This document shows positions 50,875-60,053 of a stretch of DNA of 64,000 bases, piece after piece; positions within the stretch are counted from its first letter, which is position 1; each line of letters starts with the position of its first letter. Source of the DNA: Flavobacterium foetidum. GTDB lineage: Bacteria > Bacteroidota > Bacteroidia > Flavobacteriales > Flavobacteriaceae. The stretch is from NCBI RefSeq assembly GCF_004634245.1, contig NZ_SJTF01000004.1, forward strand, positions 124,001-188,000, written 5' to 3'. The notes beneath the pieces were generated by a model that ran no database searches, had not been told where the DNA came from, and worked only from the letters and a program-made list of their open reading frames with translations. A program made the translations under genes and the position numbers.

Positions 50875-53307
50875 ATGATTTTCAACTGGTTTAAAATATT
50901 TATATACCATTTAAGACAAAGCAAACTGTTTTCGTTTTTAAATGTTTTAGGATTGAGTATCGGAATTTCGGGTGTGATATTCGCTATTTTGTATTGGAAC
51001 AATGAACATTCCTATGATCAATGGAATCCTAACAAGGAAAACGTTTATCAGGTACTGAACAAAATTGGGGCAACGGGCGACATCTGGGCTACAAGCTCTA
51101 TTCCGTTTGGAGAAACCTGCAAAGCCACCATACCAGAAATTGACAAAGTCTGCTTTATTTACAATTGGTATGACCAAGGAATTATAAAATATCAGGGGCA
51201 AAAACTGCTGGATAAAAAATTAGTATTCACAGACGAAAACTTTTTTGATTTCTTTCCTTTTACTATCATAAAAGGTAAAAAAGACGAGATTTTAAAAGAA
51301 AAAAACAGTGTAGCCATCTCTGAAGATCAAGCCAAAATACTTTTCAAAAATGAAGATCCAATTGGGAAATCCATTACAATGGGAAGCAACATTTATACTG
51401 TAAAAGGGGTTTTCCAGATTATCAGTCCTTCTTCTCTCGAACCAAATTATGTTTTCAGCGGTATAAAACGCGAAAGCGACAAAAACAGCTGGGGAAATTT
51501 TAATTACGGACTGCTTATAAAAACTAAAAAGGGTGCTGATGTTGCTTTGGTCAGAAAAAAAATGCAGCATGTAAATTATGTCAATAGAACCCTTAAAGAC
51601 GCCAAAGAAAATGGCCAGACACCAGAACAATACATAAAAGAAAACGGAGAGATTTACGTAATTCTAGATCAGTTAAAAACGGCTCGCCTAAAAGGCACCA
51701 AAAGTTCTGGAGGACAGAATTTTCCTGAAGGCAACGGTAATTTAAAATTGCTTTATATCATGGGCGGACTCTCTGTTCTGATTTTGGTTTTATCGCTTGT
51801 AAATTATATTAATCTAGCCACAGCATCGGCAATAAAACGTGCTAAGGAAGTTGGAGTACGTAAAATTGTCGGCGCTTCAAAAAACCAGATTATAGCTCAG
51901 TTTATTTTTGAAACTGCCATAATTGTCACGCTTGCCATAATTTTTGCTTTGGCTATTGTCGAGCTTTCACTGCCACATTATAATACTTTTCTGCGCAAAA
52001 ATTTAACCATGAACGGAAGTGAATTTTACCTACAGCTTCTTTTTATTTTTGCATTAGTAATTATTTGTGCCGGGATATTTCCTGCCATTTACATCTCAAA
52101 TTTTGAAACTTTAAAAGTTTTGAAAGGTAATTTTTCAAGAAGCAAAAGCGGTATCTGGATTCGAAATTCGATGCTTATTTTTCAATTCGGAATCGCAGCG
52201 TTTTTTATCATCGGAGCTTTAATCGTTAATTCTCAGGTTAATTATATGATGGATAAGGATCTTGGTTTTAGCGGTGATCAAGTAATTTCGATACCCTTTA
52301 ATACTACTCGATTGACAAGAACCGACAACTATCTGACTACCAAACAGGAAATCAGCAAAATTCCGGGAGTTATAGATGTAAGCACATTTGCAGGCACTTT
52401 TGGTGGCAGCACCAATTCTAGCTCCGGGTTTACATACAACGGCATTTTTGTACAACCAAGAAATGTCGAAATGGATTTTAACTTCCTAAAAATGATGAAT
52501 ATCAAAATCGTTGAAGGTCGCGATCTTTCTCCGAAATATGCTTCAGATACCATCAATAATATGCTGATGAATGAAACCTTGGTAAAAACATTAAATCTTA
52601 AGAATCCTATCAATACCATTGTTACTTCTGGTTGGAGCAAAGGCGATGGAACCGAAAATCTAAAATTCAGAATTGTGGGCGTCGTAAAGGATTTTCACAT
52701 TACAGGATTGCAAAACAAAGTGCCTCCAATGGTTTTTATCAACCTAAATACCTTAAAATGGAATAACTTTAACTATGTCTATCTAAAGGTTTCTCCAAAA
52801 AATTTAACAGAAACACTGGAAAATTTGAAAAAATATTGGGAGAAAAACGTCAATGCCGACTATCCTTTTGAATATGAATTTGTTAACAAAAGTTTTGCTA
52901 AAACTTATGAGGAACAAGTAAAGCAAAAAAACCTCTTTTTCATTCTAAATATGGTCGTAATTGTAATTGCCGTGTTCGGATTGTTCGCTTTGGCATCATT
53001 TTCGATGGAGAGAAGGCTGAAAGAAATCGCAATCAGAAAAACATTAGGTGCAGAGACGAATATTCTTTTGAAGGAATTATCAAAACAATATGTTCTTTTC
53101 TGCCTAATGGGATTTGCAATCGGAATTGTTCCTGCATATATTTTATTGCAAAAATGGCTCGAAGATTTCGCTTTCAGGATTGGAGTTTCTCCACTCCCAT
53201 TTGGTATCGCATTGATTTCTCTTTTGTGTCTAACATTAATAATTGTTGTAACAAAAGCATATCAAGTAACCAAAATAGATGTACTGAAGTATTTAAAATA
53301 CGAATAA
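50875..53307 (+). CDS. FtsX/MacB-type ABC transporter permease
   Basis: 810 residues. An N-terminal helix (about 18-40) is followed by a MacB periplasmic core (about 42-270), three helices of a first FtsX domain (about 283-420; IKRAKEVGVRKIVGASKNQI), a second helix plus periplasmic domain (about 430-660), and a final FtsX domain (about 690-800; FSMERRLKEIAIRKTLGAET). Two-FtsX permeases of this length are common in Bacteroidota. They are mechanotransmission-type ABC proteins. It closes the operon and is followed by a terminator. Confidence 0.92.
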   Translation: MIFNWFKIFIYHLRQSKLFSFLNVLGLSIGISGVIFAILYWNNEHSYDQWNPNKENVYQVLNKIGATGDIWATSSIPFGETCKATIPEIDKVCFIYNWYDQGIIKYQGQKLLDKKLVFTDENFFDFFPFTIIKGKKDEILKEKNSVAISEDQAKILFKNEDPIGKSITMGSNIYTVKGVFQIISPSSLEPNYVFSGIKRESDKNSWGNFNYGLLIKTKKGADVALVRKKMQHVNYVNRTLKDAKENGQTPEQYIKENGEIYVILDQLKTARLKGTKSSGGQNFPEGNGNLKLLYIMGGLSVLILVLSLVNYINLATASAIKRAKEVGVRKIVGASKNQIIAQFIFETAIIVTLAIIFALAIVELSLPHYNTFLRKNLTMNGSEFYLQLLFIFALVIICAGIFPAIYISNFETLKVLKGNFSRSKSGIWIRNSMLIFQFGIAAFFIIGALIVNSQVNYMMDKDLGFSGDQVISIPFNTTRLTRTDNYLTTKQEISKIPGVIDVSTFAGTFGGSTNSSSGFTYNGIFVQPRNVEMDFNFLKMMNIKIVEGRDLSPKYASDTINNMLMNETLVKTLNLKNPINTIVTSGWSKGDGTENLKFRIVGVVKDFHITGLQNKVPPMVFINLNTLKWNNFNYVYLKVSPKNLTETLENLKKYWEKNVNADYPFEYEFVNKSFAKTYEEQVKQKNLFFILNMVVIVIAVFGLFALASFSMERRLKEIAIRKTLGAETNILLKELSKQYVLFCLMGFAIGIVPAYILLQKWLEDFAFRIGVSPLPFGIALISLLCLTLIIVVTKAYQVTKIDVLKYLKYE

Positions 53308-53327
53308 TCTTGTAGACCATTTTTTTT

Positions 53328-53370
53328 AAAAACCCGATAGAAATTTTTTAGGATTTTATCGGGTTTCTTT
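53328..53370. terminator. Bidirectional terminator
   Basis: AAAAACCCGATAGAAATTTT and AGGATTTTATCGGGTTTCTTTT form the stem; it lies between the converging permease and L,D-transpeptidase genes. Confidence 0.85.
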
Positions 53371-53371
53371 T

Positions 53372-54964
53372 CTATTTCATGGTTACAGAATCAGAATAAA
53401 GAAGCTTATCCAGACTGTCGTCACGGCCATAAACATCTGGAAAGAAATTTATCTCTCCGTTTTCTTGAACCCATGCGGTAAAGTAACCAATATAAACCGG
53501 AATTTTATTTTTGAGCATGCAGGTTGTCTCCTTTTCGCCGCTCATTGCCTTGTCGATTTTAGCAGCTGGCCAATCTGGATCATCTTTTAGAATCGCCAAA
53601 GCCAGCGATTTTGCCTCTTTTACATTAATGCATCCGTGGCTGAAAGTTCTATTTTCAAATTCGAACAAACTCTTTGCTGGCGTATCGTGCATGTAAATGT
53701 CGTTGGGATTCGGAAACATAAATTTTACCAATCCCAAAGAATTCTTGGGGCCGGGTTTCTGCCTTACTCTTCCGCCGTTCCATTCCATATTATGCTCAGC
53801 AAGATAATTTTTATCGTTGGCGATCTGCAGTTTCAGTTCATTTTGAATAATACTGTTCGGTACATACCAATACGGACTGAAAACGATGCGATCCATCATG
53901 CCACTAAAAATCACGGTTTCACTCAAACGGTTTCCAACAAAAATATCCGAAACCAATTCGTACTTTCCGTCTTTCACATAAAACATGCGAAACGATGGAA
54001 TATTGACCATTACATATTCATTTGCTCTTGCCAATTTGGTCGGAATCCATCTGCAACGCTCCATATTCAGCATAATCGTTTTGATTCTTTTGCTGATGGG
54101 CTCATTCATTTGATTGATATGATCTCTTGTAATGGCATAATTCAGTTTCAAATTGTATCTTTTTTTATAATTTAAAACACCAGCCATCAATTCTTCATCA
54201 TAAATATCACTTTGAGAATCTTTTTTAAGATCGCCCACTACAAACAAACGCTGTCTGATTTGTTTTATCGCAACGGCTGTATCATCTGGTCGTAAATCCT
54301 TAAAATTAGCGCTGTCTATGCTGATTTTCTGCCAAAGATTATCCTGTTCTATTTTTCTGTATTTTTTTAAAGCCTCCTGAAGTTTATAATATTGACTGAA
54401 AAGAAGATAGTCGTCTTCATTAAGCCTATTATTGTCTACAATTAGCGAATCTAAAATTCGAGAATACGAAATGGTTTTGGCTGGAAGATACCAGCCTATT
54501 TTCTTCAAAGTCGCCGGATCAACTCCAGAATACACATTGCTGGCATAAAAAACGTACATGCTGGTCAATAATAATTCTGTATCAATCTGCGGCGGCACAA
54601 TGTTGTCGCTTTCGTTAAACGCTTCGTCGATGACTTCTTTATAAGGCATCTTATTGTCTATTCCCTGATCTTTAAGAACATTAACTTTTTGATACAATAA
54701 GGCTCCAAATTCGCTTATGTTTTTATCATCGTACCAAATAGATTTGTATTGCTTGGCTTTGTAAATATCCTCAACATCTTTTTGGTATTTTTTGAGTTTT
54801 GGATATTTTTTAAAGAATGAATTGATAGCCGCGGCATCAATCATTACAATGGCAAAACGTGAAGCTTCTGTAGAATTGCTGCTTTTTATCTTGTCTGGAA
54901 TCGACTTAAATGAAAATGCAAAAAAACTGATTGCAATAATCGATGATAAAGTAAAATTTCGCAT
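53372..54964 (-). CDS. L,D-transpeptidase (YkuD domain, YcbB-like)
   Basis: 530 residues from the ATG at 54964 (MRNFTLSSIIAISFFAFSF, a signal peptide). An in-frame ATG at 55033 would overlap the probable -7 box and was rejected. A scaffold region (about 80-250) carries a peptidoglycan-binding-like segment. The YkuD domain follows: MERCRWIPTKLARANEYVMV, then MHDTPAKSLFEFENRTFSHG and CINVKEAKSLA, with the catalytic His and Cys in the SHGC motif. These enzymes make 3-3 crosslinks or attach proteins to peptidoglycan. Monocistronic. Confidence 0.92.
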   Translation of the reverse strand: MRNFTLSSIIAISFFAFSFKSIPDKIKSSNSTEASRFAIVMIDAAAINSFFKKYPKLKKYQKDVEDIYKAKQYKSIWYDDKNISEFGALLYQKVNVLKDQGIDNKMPYKEVIDEAFNESDNIVPPQIDTELLLTSMYVFYASNVYSGVDPATLKKIGWYLPAKTISYSRILDSLIVDNNRLNEDDYLLFSQYYKLQEALKKYRKIEQDNLWQKISIDSANFKDLRPDDTAVAIKQIRQRLFVVGDLKKDSQSDIYDEELMAGVLNYKKRYNLKLNYAITRDHINQMNEPISKRIKTIMLNMERCRWIPTKLARANEYVMVNIPSFRMFYVKDGKYELVSDIFVGNRLSETVIFSGMMDRIVFSPYWYVPNSIIQNELKLQIANDKNYLAEHNMEWNGGRVRQKPGPKNSLGLVKFMFPNPNDIYMHDTPAKSLFEFENRTFSHGCINVKEAKSLALAILKDDPDWPAAKIDKAMSGEKETTCMLKNKIPVYIGYFTAWVQENGEINFFPDVYGRDDSLDKLLYSDSVTMK

Positions 54965-55030
54965 ATTTTTAAAATTTAAGTTGCTTGAAAATAACTTTTT
55001 AAAAAATATCGAAAACCCAAAATAAGATTT

Positions 55031-55060
55031 CAAAAATAAGTTTCCACATATTTTTCACAA
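55031..55060 (-). promoter_or_regulatory. Promoter of the L,D-transpeptidase gene
   Basis: On the minus strand TTG (55058-55060), a 19-nt spacer and TATTTTTG (55031-55038). The predicted start of transcription lies downstream of the longer start codon, supporting the shorter protein. Confidence 0.55.
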
Positions 55061-55264
55061 CTGAAAATCATAGTTTTAGGGCAATCAAATATAATCAAGA
55101 TTTGTGAGAATTTAAAGATGTCATCGGAAATTTTATGTCGATTGGCGTGCGATTTTAAAAAGAAAATAGTGCAAAACTTTTCAGGAATTTCTTAAGAATC
55201 ATTTTGAGTAATCTCAATATCAAGAAATACAATTCAAAAGGGCGCAAATCCGAACTTAATCTGT

Positions 55265-55272
55265 TATCTTTG
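55265..55272 (+). promoter_or_regulatory. -7 element of the mrp gene
   Basis: TATCTTTG followed by CAC, 73 bases before the start. The -33 element is weak. Confidence 0.5.
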
Positions 55273-55344
55273 CACTCTGAAATCGGTTTAAATTAAGATT
55301 ATTCTGAAAATTGATTTCCAACAATACAAAATAAGCTCATTACA

Positions 55345-56475
55345 ATGAAACTAGATAGAAAAGAAATTCTTAAAGCTCTGGAAACAATCACCATAGCAGG
55401 AGAAGGAAAAAATATGGTTGAAAGTGGCGCCGTAGCCAACGTTATAACATTTGGCGACGAAGCTGTGGTAGATTTAGTACTGCACACACCAGCAATGCAT
55501 ATTAAAAAAAGAGCCGAAGATGATATTAAGAAAACGATTCACGAATTGGTATCACCAGACGCAAAAGTAAAAGTAAACATTAAAGTAGAAGCTCCTGAAA
55601 AGCCAGAAATTAAAGGGCGTGCTATTCCAGGAATCAAAAATATTATAGCTGTTGCCTCTGGAAAAGGAGGAGTAGGAAAATCTACTGTAACAGCAAACCT
55701 TGCCGTTACGCTTGCTAAAATGGGTTTTAAAGTTGGTGTTTTAGACGCAGATATCTACGGACCATCTATGCCGATTATGTTTGATGTAGAAAACGAAAAA
55801 CCAATTTCAACAACAGTTGACGGCAAATCTAAAATGAAACCAATTGAAAGCTACGAGATAAAAATGCTTTCTATCGGATTTTTTACTGCTCCAAGCCAAG
55901 CTGTAATCTGGAGAGGACCTATGGCCGCAAAAGCATTAAATCAAATGATTTTTGATGCAGACTGGGGTGAATTAGACTTTATGCTTCTTGATTTACCTCC
56001 AGGAACAGGAGATATTCACTTATCGATCATGCAATCATTGCCAATTACAGGAGCAGTTGTTGTAAGTACGCCGCAAGCCGTGGCTCTTGCAGATGCTAAA
56101 AAAGGAGTGGCAATGTTTATGCAGGATAACATAAATGTACCAGTTTTAGGAATTGTAGAAAACATGGCTTATTTTACGCCAGAAGAACTTCCTGAAAACA
56201 AATATTATATTTTTGGACAAGAGGGAGCAAAAAACCTTGCAGAGGACTTAAATGTACCTTTCTTAGGAGAAGTTCCAATCGTTCAATCTATTCGCGAAGC
56301 AGGTGATTACGGTCGCCCAGCTGCATTGCAGACCGCTTCTCCAATAGAAAAAGTTTTTGAAGAAATTACTAGAAATGTTGTTCAGGAAACAGTAAACAGA
56401 AACGAAAGCTTACCAGCAACTGAAGCTATTAAAATTACAACAATGGCTGGCTGCTCGGCAGTGAAAAAGAATTAG
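55345..56475 (+). CDS. Mrp/ApbC family Fe-S cluster carrier ATPase
   Basis: 376 residues. An N-terminal MIP18/DUF59 domain (1-85) precedes a deviant P-loop ATPase with VASGKGGVGKSTVTANLA (P-loop at 106-114) and DADIYGPSMPIMF. Further motifs are LLDLPPGTGDIHLSIMQSLP and VENMAYFTPEELPENKYYIF. The usual CxxC of many Mrp proteins is absent here, as in other Bacteroidota members I recall; the C-terminus has one Cys (MAGCSAVKKN). It carries and delivers Fe-S clusters in the cytoplasm. A nifU-like gene follows on the same strand. Confidence 0.92.
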   Translation: MKLDRKEILKALETITIAGEGKNMVESGAVANVITFGDEAVVDLVLHTPAMHIKKRAEDDIKKTIHELVSPDAKVKVNIKVEAPEKPEIKGRAIPGIKNIIAVASGKGGVGKSTVTANLAVTLAKMGFKVGVLDADIYGPSMPIMFDVENEKPISTTVDGKSKMKPIESYEIKMLSIGFFTAPSQAVIWRGPMAAKALNQMIFDADWGELDFMLLDLPPGTGDIHLSIMQSLPITGAVVVSTPQAVALADAKKGVAMFMQDNINVPVLGIVENMAYFTPEELPENKYYIFGQEGAKNLAEDLNVPFLGEVPIVQSIREAGDYGRPAALQTASPIEKVFEEITRNVVQETVNRNESLPATEAIKITTMAGCSAVKKN

Positions 56476-56626
56476 ATAATTTGGAAATAAGAGAATTAAA
56501 TAATTCCCTTATTGACTCATTTTCAAATTGACACATTAATAATCAGATAATTGAGATGATGTGAGAATTAGATAATTTTAAAGAATTTGCTAATTGACAC
56601 ATTTTTCTAATTGACACATTAATATT

Positions 56627-56866
56627 ATGACAACAGAAGAATTAACAAGCAACGTATTATTGGCACTTGATGAAATCAGACCGTTCTTAAAATCAGACGG
56701 TGGCGACATTACGCTGATTTCTATCGAGGATGATAAACATGTAAAAGTTCGTCTTGAAGGAGCTTGCATTAGCTGCAGCGTAAATCAGATGACATTAAAA
56801 GCAGGTGTTGAAACTACTATAAAAAAATACGCTCCTCAGATTGAGACTGTAGTAAATGTTATGTAA
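56627..56866 (+). CDS. NifU C-terminal domain protein (Fe-S scaffold)
   Basis: 79 residues, one NifU_C domain: IRPFLKSDGGDITLISIEDD, VKVRLEGACISCSVNQMTLK, and GVETTIKKYAPQIETVVNVM. The CxxC in ACISCS binds a cluster in relatives (NfuA, Nfu). It lies 151 bases after mrp, and a ferredoxin gene follows two genes on. The group reads as an Fe-S assembly or delivery set. Confidence 0.94.
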   Translation: MTTEELTSNVLLALDEIRPFLKSDGGDITLISIEDDKHVKVRLEGACISCSVNQMTLKAGVETTIKKYAPQIETVVNVM

Positions 56867-57043
56867 CATTCGTCCAGCAGCGTACTATCTTTTATTGGCT
56901 GAAGAGAAAAGCAATCAGTAACAAAATGAAAAGTTTGCCAAATATCAATAATAACAAGACATTTGAGCGTTTTTTTTAACAACTAATAAAAAATAACAGA
57001 AATAATTGAGATTTTGAGTTTAGTCGGTTTTACAATTTTAAAT

Positions 57044-57051
57044 TAAATTTG
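57044..57051 (+). promoter_or_regulatory. -7 element upstream of the secreted protein gene
   Basis: TAAATTTG followed by CGG, 27 bases before the start; -33 not clear. Confidence 0.4.
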
Positions 57052-57077
57052 CGGCTATAACCCTAAATCTTATTTTT

Positions 57078-57554
57078 ATGAAAAAATTTTACACGCTGCT
57101 TTTATCAATCTTTATGGTCTCTGCGAGTTCTGCGCAGATTAAAACCTTTGTTGCTGATAAAGCTTGGGTAAATGAAGCCGAAGAATGGTCTGACTTTCAA
57201 TATGCGGGGAAGATCGTTTTTTCTTTCAATCCTAATGAGGAGGCAGGAAGTTTGAGGATTGGCAATTATGATTTTTTGTATGATTTTGTAGAAGGAAGAG
57301 GTAAACTTGCTAAAGCATCGTATAGTTCAGCAGCATTTTCTCATCCAAAAAAGATCGCTTCTAATACTGATAAACAAGGCATTTTAAACTCTACCTACGA
57401 GGGAACTTTGATTTTTCAGGCAGGTACAGATTATTATTCTGTAATTGCAGTTGTAACCATTCTTGAAAAGGATGATAATGTTCTTGGAGTTCAGATGCGC
57501 CTCAAAGAGAATAAAAGAAAAGAATTTGCGTTTAGCACAAAACCAAACAGTTAA
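57078..57554 (+). CDS. Secreted protein of unknown function
   Basis: 158 residues with a signal peptide (KKFYTLLLSIFMVSASSAQ). The mature part is beta-rich (GKIVFSFNPNEEAGSLRIGN, YEGTLIFQAGTDYYSVIAVV). It holds no cysteine and no known motif. It lies between the nifU-like and ferredoxin genes, but being exported it is unlikely to act in Fe-S assembly. It may share a transcript with the ferredoxin 58 bases on. I do not recognise the family. Confidence 0.7.
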   Translation: MKKFYTLLLSIFMVSASSAQIKTFVADKAWVNEAEEWSDFQYAGKIVFSFNPNEEAGSLRIGNYDFLYDFVEGRGKLAKASYSSAAFSHPKKIASNTDKQGILNSTYEGTLIFQAGTDYYSVIAVVTILEKDDNVLGVQMRLKENKRKEFAFSTKPNS

Positions 57555-57612
57555 TAAATAAGGATTTTTTCACGTTATAAAGTCCTCTCAATTAAAAATT
57601 CCACAAGTTAAA

Positions 57613-57930
57613 ATGGATGTATTAATAAAGATTAAAGATCGAGAAGGAGTTGTACATGAGTTACAGGCTCCGACTGATATGGCAATGAATATAATGGAGT
57701 TATGCAAAGCATACGAACTTCCTGTTGAAGGAACTTGCGGCGGAATGGCAATGTGCGCTTCTTGCCAATGTTATGTTCTAAATGATGTTGCTTTACCAGA
57801 AATGGGAGACGAAGAAGAAGCCATGCTTTCGGAAGCATTTTATGTGAAATCAAATAGCCGTTTGGGCTGTCAAATTCCGATTACCGAAGACTTAGAGGGT
57901 CTAGAGCTGGAATTGGCACCTGAATATTAA
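57613..57930 (+). CDS. 2Fe-2S ferredoxin (adrenodoxin type)
   Basis: 105 residues. The cluster ligands are EGTCGGMAMCASCQCYVL (the C-x5-C-x2-C spacing of the adrenodoxin class) plus a fourth Cys in NSRLGCQIP. The beta-grasp start VLIKIKDREGVVHELQAPTD fits. It transfers electrons to cytoplasmic partners. Downstream of mrp and nifU, it may supply electrons for cluster assembly. Confidence 0.93.
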   Translation: MDVLIKIKDREGVVHELQAPTDMAMNIMELCKAYELPVEGTCGGMAMCASCQCYVLNDVALPEMGDEEEAMLSEAFYVKSNSRLGCQIPITEDLEGLELELAPEY

Positions 57931-58268
57931 AATATCAAATTACAATATATTAAAATTCCAAATTCCAAACGACTTGACGTTATGGAATTTGGAATTTTTA
58001 ATTCTTTCGAACCCGACAGTTTTTGAAACCTGTCGGGTTTCTTATGAAAAGTCGTTTTTATTCTCTGTTAATTCGTTAATATTTACTGCTGCTTTCTCCT
58101 GTGTTCCCGTTTCATGATACCAAAAGTAACCTTAAATTAATTGACCACATTGTTAAACCCGACAAGTTTTAAAAACTGTCGGGTCTACTTTGTATATTAT
58201 ACAACTGCAATTAATCAAAAAACCGTAATACCTTAATACATTAGAGTTTTCTTTTTATCGACTTTTAT
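57931..58268. repeat. Spacer with three inverted repeats
   Basis: AAATTCCAAATTCC / GGAATTTGGAATTT (57953-57999), then two hairpins of one family: ACCCGACAG..CTGTCGGGT (58010-58040) and ACCCGACAAG..ACTGTCGGGT (58156-58184). The first may end the ferredoxin transcript. No gene is seen. Confidence 0.7.
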
Positions 58269-58739
58269 TTAATCTCTATACTTCTTCCATTGCTCATAAC
58301 GTGCATCAATAACTGGTTTTAACGAATTGTAATTTTCCCATGTATCTTCTATATGATAAAATGATTCATATTCAAAACCTTTCTTTTTTGCTTCTTTCTC
58401 AAAATGTTCTTCATAGTCAGAACCATAATCTCCATAAGATTCTGCAAAACTCGATTCCTCATCATAATATGACCTGGCAAATTCATTGCCTAAATCACTT
58501 AGATCATATTCAGAAAATTTTTCGTCACAGTTATTAATTAAAAATTCAGAACCTTTTAGTTCCCTGTTTTTTACAGCGATAATATCTTCTTCTGAATCTT
58601 CCAATTGTTCCTCAGATAAAAGATCATTATCAATACACCAAGTTAAAAACATTCCAATGTGAGTTGAAGCGTTTTCATCAGGTAAATTATCAGGGTAGTC
58701 ACCTCCATAATGCCATGAAGCATCATCATATTTTGCCAT
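58269..58739 (-). CDS. DUF7832-like acidic protein
   Basis: 156 residues, strongly acidic, no signal peptide. The start MAKYDDASWHYGGDYPDNLP, followed by ASTHIGMFLTWCIDNDLL, is the signature I associate with DUF7832, a family of small cytoplasmic proteins found alone or near polymorphic toxin loci as putative immunity proteins. No toxin gene is visible next to it, so a role as orphan immunity protein is only a possibility. It is monocistronic. Confidence 0.65.
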   Translation of the reverse strand: MAKYDDASWHYGGDYPDNLPDENASTHIGMFLTWCIDNDLLSEEQLEDSEEDIIAVKNRELKGSEFLINNCDEKFSEYDLSDLGNEFARSYYDEESSFAESYGDYGSDYEEHFEKEAKKKGFEYESFYHIEDTWENYNSLKPVIDARYEQWKKYRD

Positions 58740-58841
58740 AAGTTTATTCTTTAAGTTTATCCTTTCATAAAGGAAACATTTATTGAAATTTTAAAAGTCC
58801 CTAAAAAGTCATTTTACTACTAAAAAAAGTTATCGTTTAAA

Positions 58842-58884
58842 TCAAAAAAACCGTAATTACATCACTGTAATACGGTTTTTTATT
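58842..58884 (-). terminator. Terminator of asd
   Basis: AAAAAAACCGTA and TACGGTTTTTTATT around a TTACATCACTGTAA hairpin, just after the asd stop. Confidence 0.8.
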
Positions 58885-58909
58885 ATTAACAATTTTATTT
58901 AATCTCAGC

Positions 58910-59899
58910 TTATACCAAACCAGCTTGAACTAAATATTCAGCGATTTGGATCGTATTTGTTGCAGCACCTTTTCTTAAGTTATCAGCAACAATCCACATG
59001 TTTAAAGTGTTTGGCTGGCTTTCGTCACGACGAATTCTTCCAACGAAAACATCATTTTTACCTTCAGCATATAGTGGCATTGGATAAGTAAATGTATCTA
59101 GATTATCCTGAACGGTTACTCCGTCTGTATTATGCAAAATCTCACGAATCTCGTTTACATCAAAATCATTTGTAAACTCAACGTTTACCGCTTCGCTATG
59201 TCCGCCCACAACAGGCACACGTACAGCAGTAGCCGTAACTCTGATGGTATTATCGCCAAGGATTTTTTGAGTTTCGCGCACTAATTTCATTTCTTCTTTA
59301 GTGTATCCGTTTTCCTCAAAACTATCGCAGTGTGGAATCGCATTTCTGTGAATAGGATATTTGTAAGCCATATCTCCTTGAACTCCTGCGTATTCGTTCT
59401 CTAATTGTTTTACCGCTTTTACACCAGTTCCAGTAATCGATTGGTAAGTAGAAACGATGATTCTTTTAATATTGTATTTTTTATGCAAAGGAGCCAAAGC
59501 CATTACCATCTGAATAGTAGAACAGTTTGGATTTGCAATAATTTTATCTTCTCTTGTCAAAACATCCGCATTGATTTCAGGAACTACCAATTTTTTGGTC
59601 GGATCCATTCTCCATGCCGATGAATTGTCAATTACTGTAGTTCCGGCAGCAGCAAATTTTGGCGCCCATTCTAGCGAAGTATCTCCTCCAGCAGAAAAAA
59701 CTGCAATATCAGCTTTCATGTCTACTGCAGTCTGTAAGCCAACTACTTTATATTTTTGTCCTTTGTACTCTATTTCTTTTCCTACTGATCTTTCTGATGC
59801 AACAGGAATTAATTCTGTAACAGGAAAATTTCTTTCTGCTAAAACTTTAAGCATTACCTCGCCAACCATTCCGGTAGCACCTACAACTGCAATTCTCAT
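58910..59899 (-). CDS. asd: Aspartate-semialdehyde dehydrogenase
   Basis: 329 residues, normal length. NADP-binding start MRIAVVGATGMVGEVMLKVL; active-site cysteine in ANPNCSTIQMVMAL; the substrate-binding segments STYQSITGTGVKAV and RVPVVGGHSEAVNVEF with the catalytic His. It reduces aspartyl phosphate to aspartate semialdehyde on the path to lysine, diaminopimelate, threonine and methionine. Monocistronic. Confidence 0.97.
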   Translation of the reverse strand: MRIAVVGATGMVGEVMLKVLAERNFPVTELIPVASERSVGKEIEYKGQKYKVVGLQTAVDMKADIAVFSAGGDTSLEWAPKFAAAGTTVIDNSSAWRMDPTKKLVVPEINADVLTREDKIIANPNCSTIQMVMALAPLHKKYNIKRIIVSTYQSITGTGVKAVKQLENEYAGVQGDMAYKYPIHRNAIPHCDSFEENGYTKEEMKLVRETQKILGDNTIRVTATAVRVPVVGGHSEAVNVEFTNDFDVNEIREILHNTDGVTVQDNLDTFTYPMPLYAEGKNDVFVGRIRRDESQPNTLNMWIVADNLRKGAATNTIQIAEYLVQAGLV

Positions 59900-60053
59900 T
59901 TTTATATTTTTAAATAATTCAATAATCTAATTTAGTAAGGCAAAAGTAAGTATAATAAAAATCTCTGCAAGGCGATTCACAAAAAATAACAAAATGTTAC
60001 AAAATAAACATTTTGTAAAATATCAAAAGACTAGAAACAGTTTTTATATAATA

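Larger units (their letters stand above)
54965..55344. other. Divergent promoter region
   Basis: 380 AT-rich bases between the L,D-transpeptidase and mrp genes. It holds a promoter for each (55031-55060 minus; 55265-55272 plus) and no recognisable gene or repeat. Confidence 0.6.
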
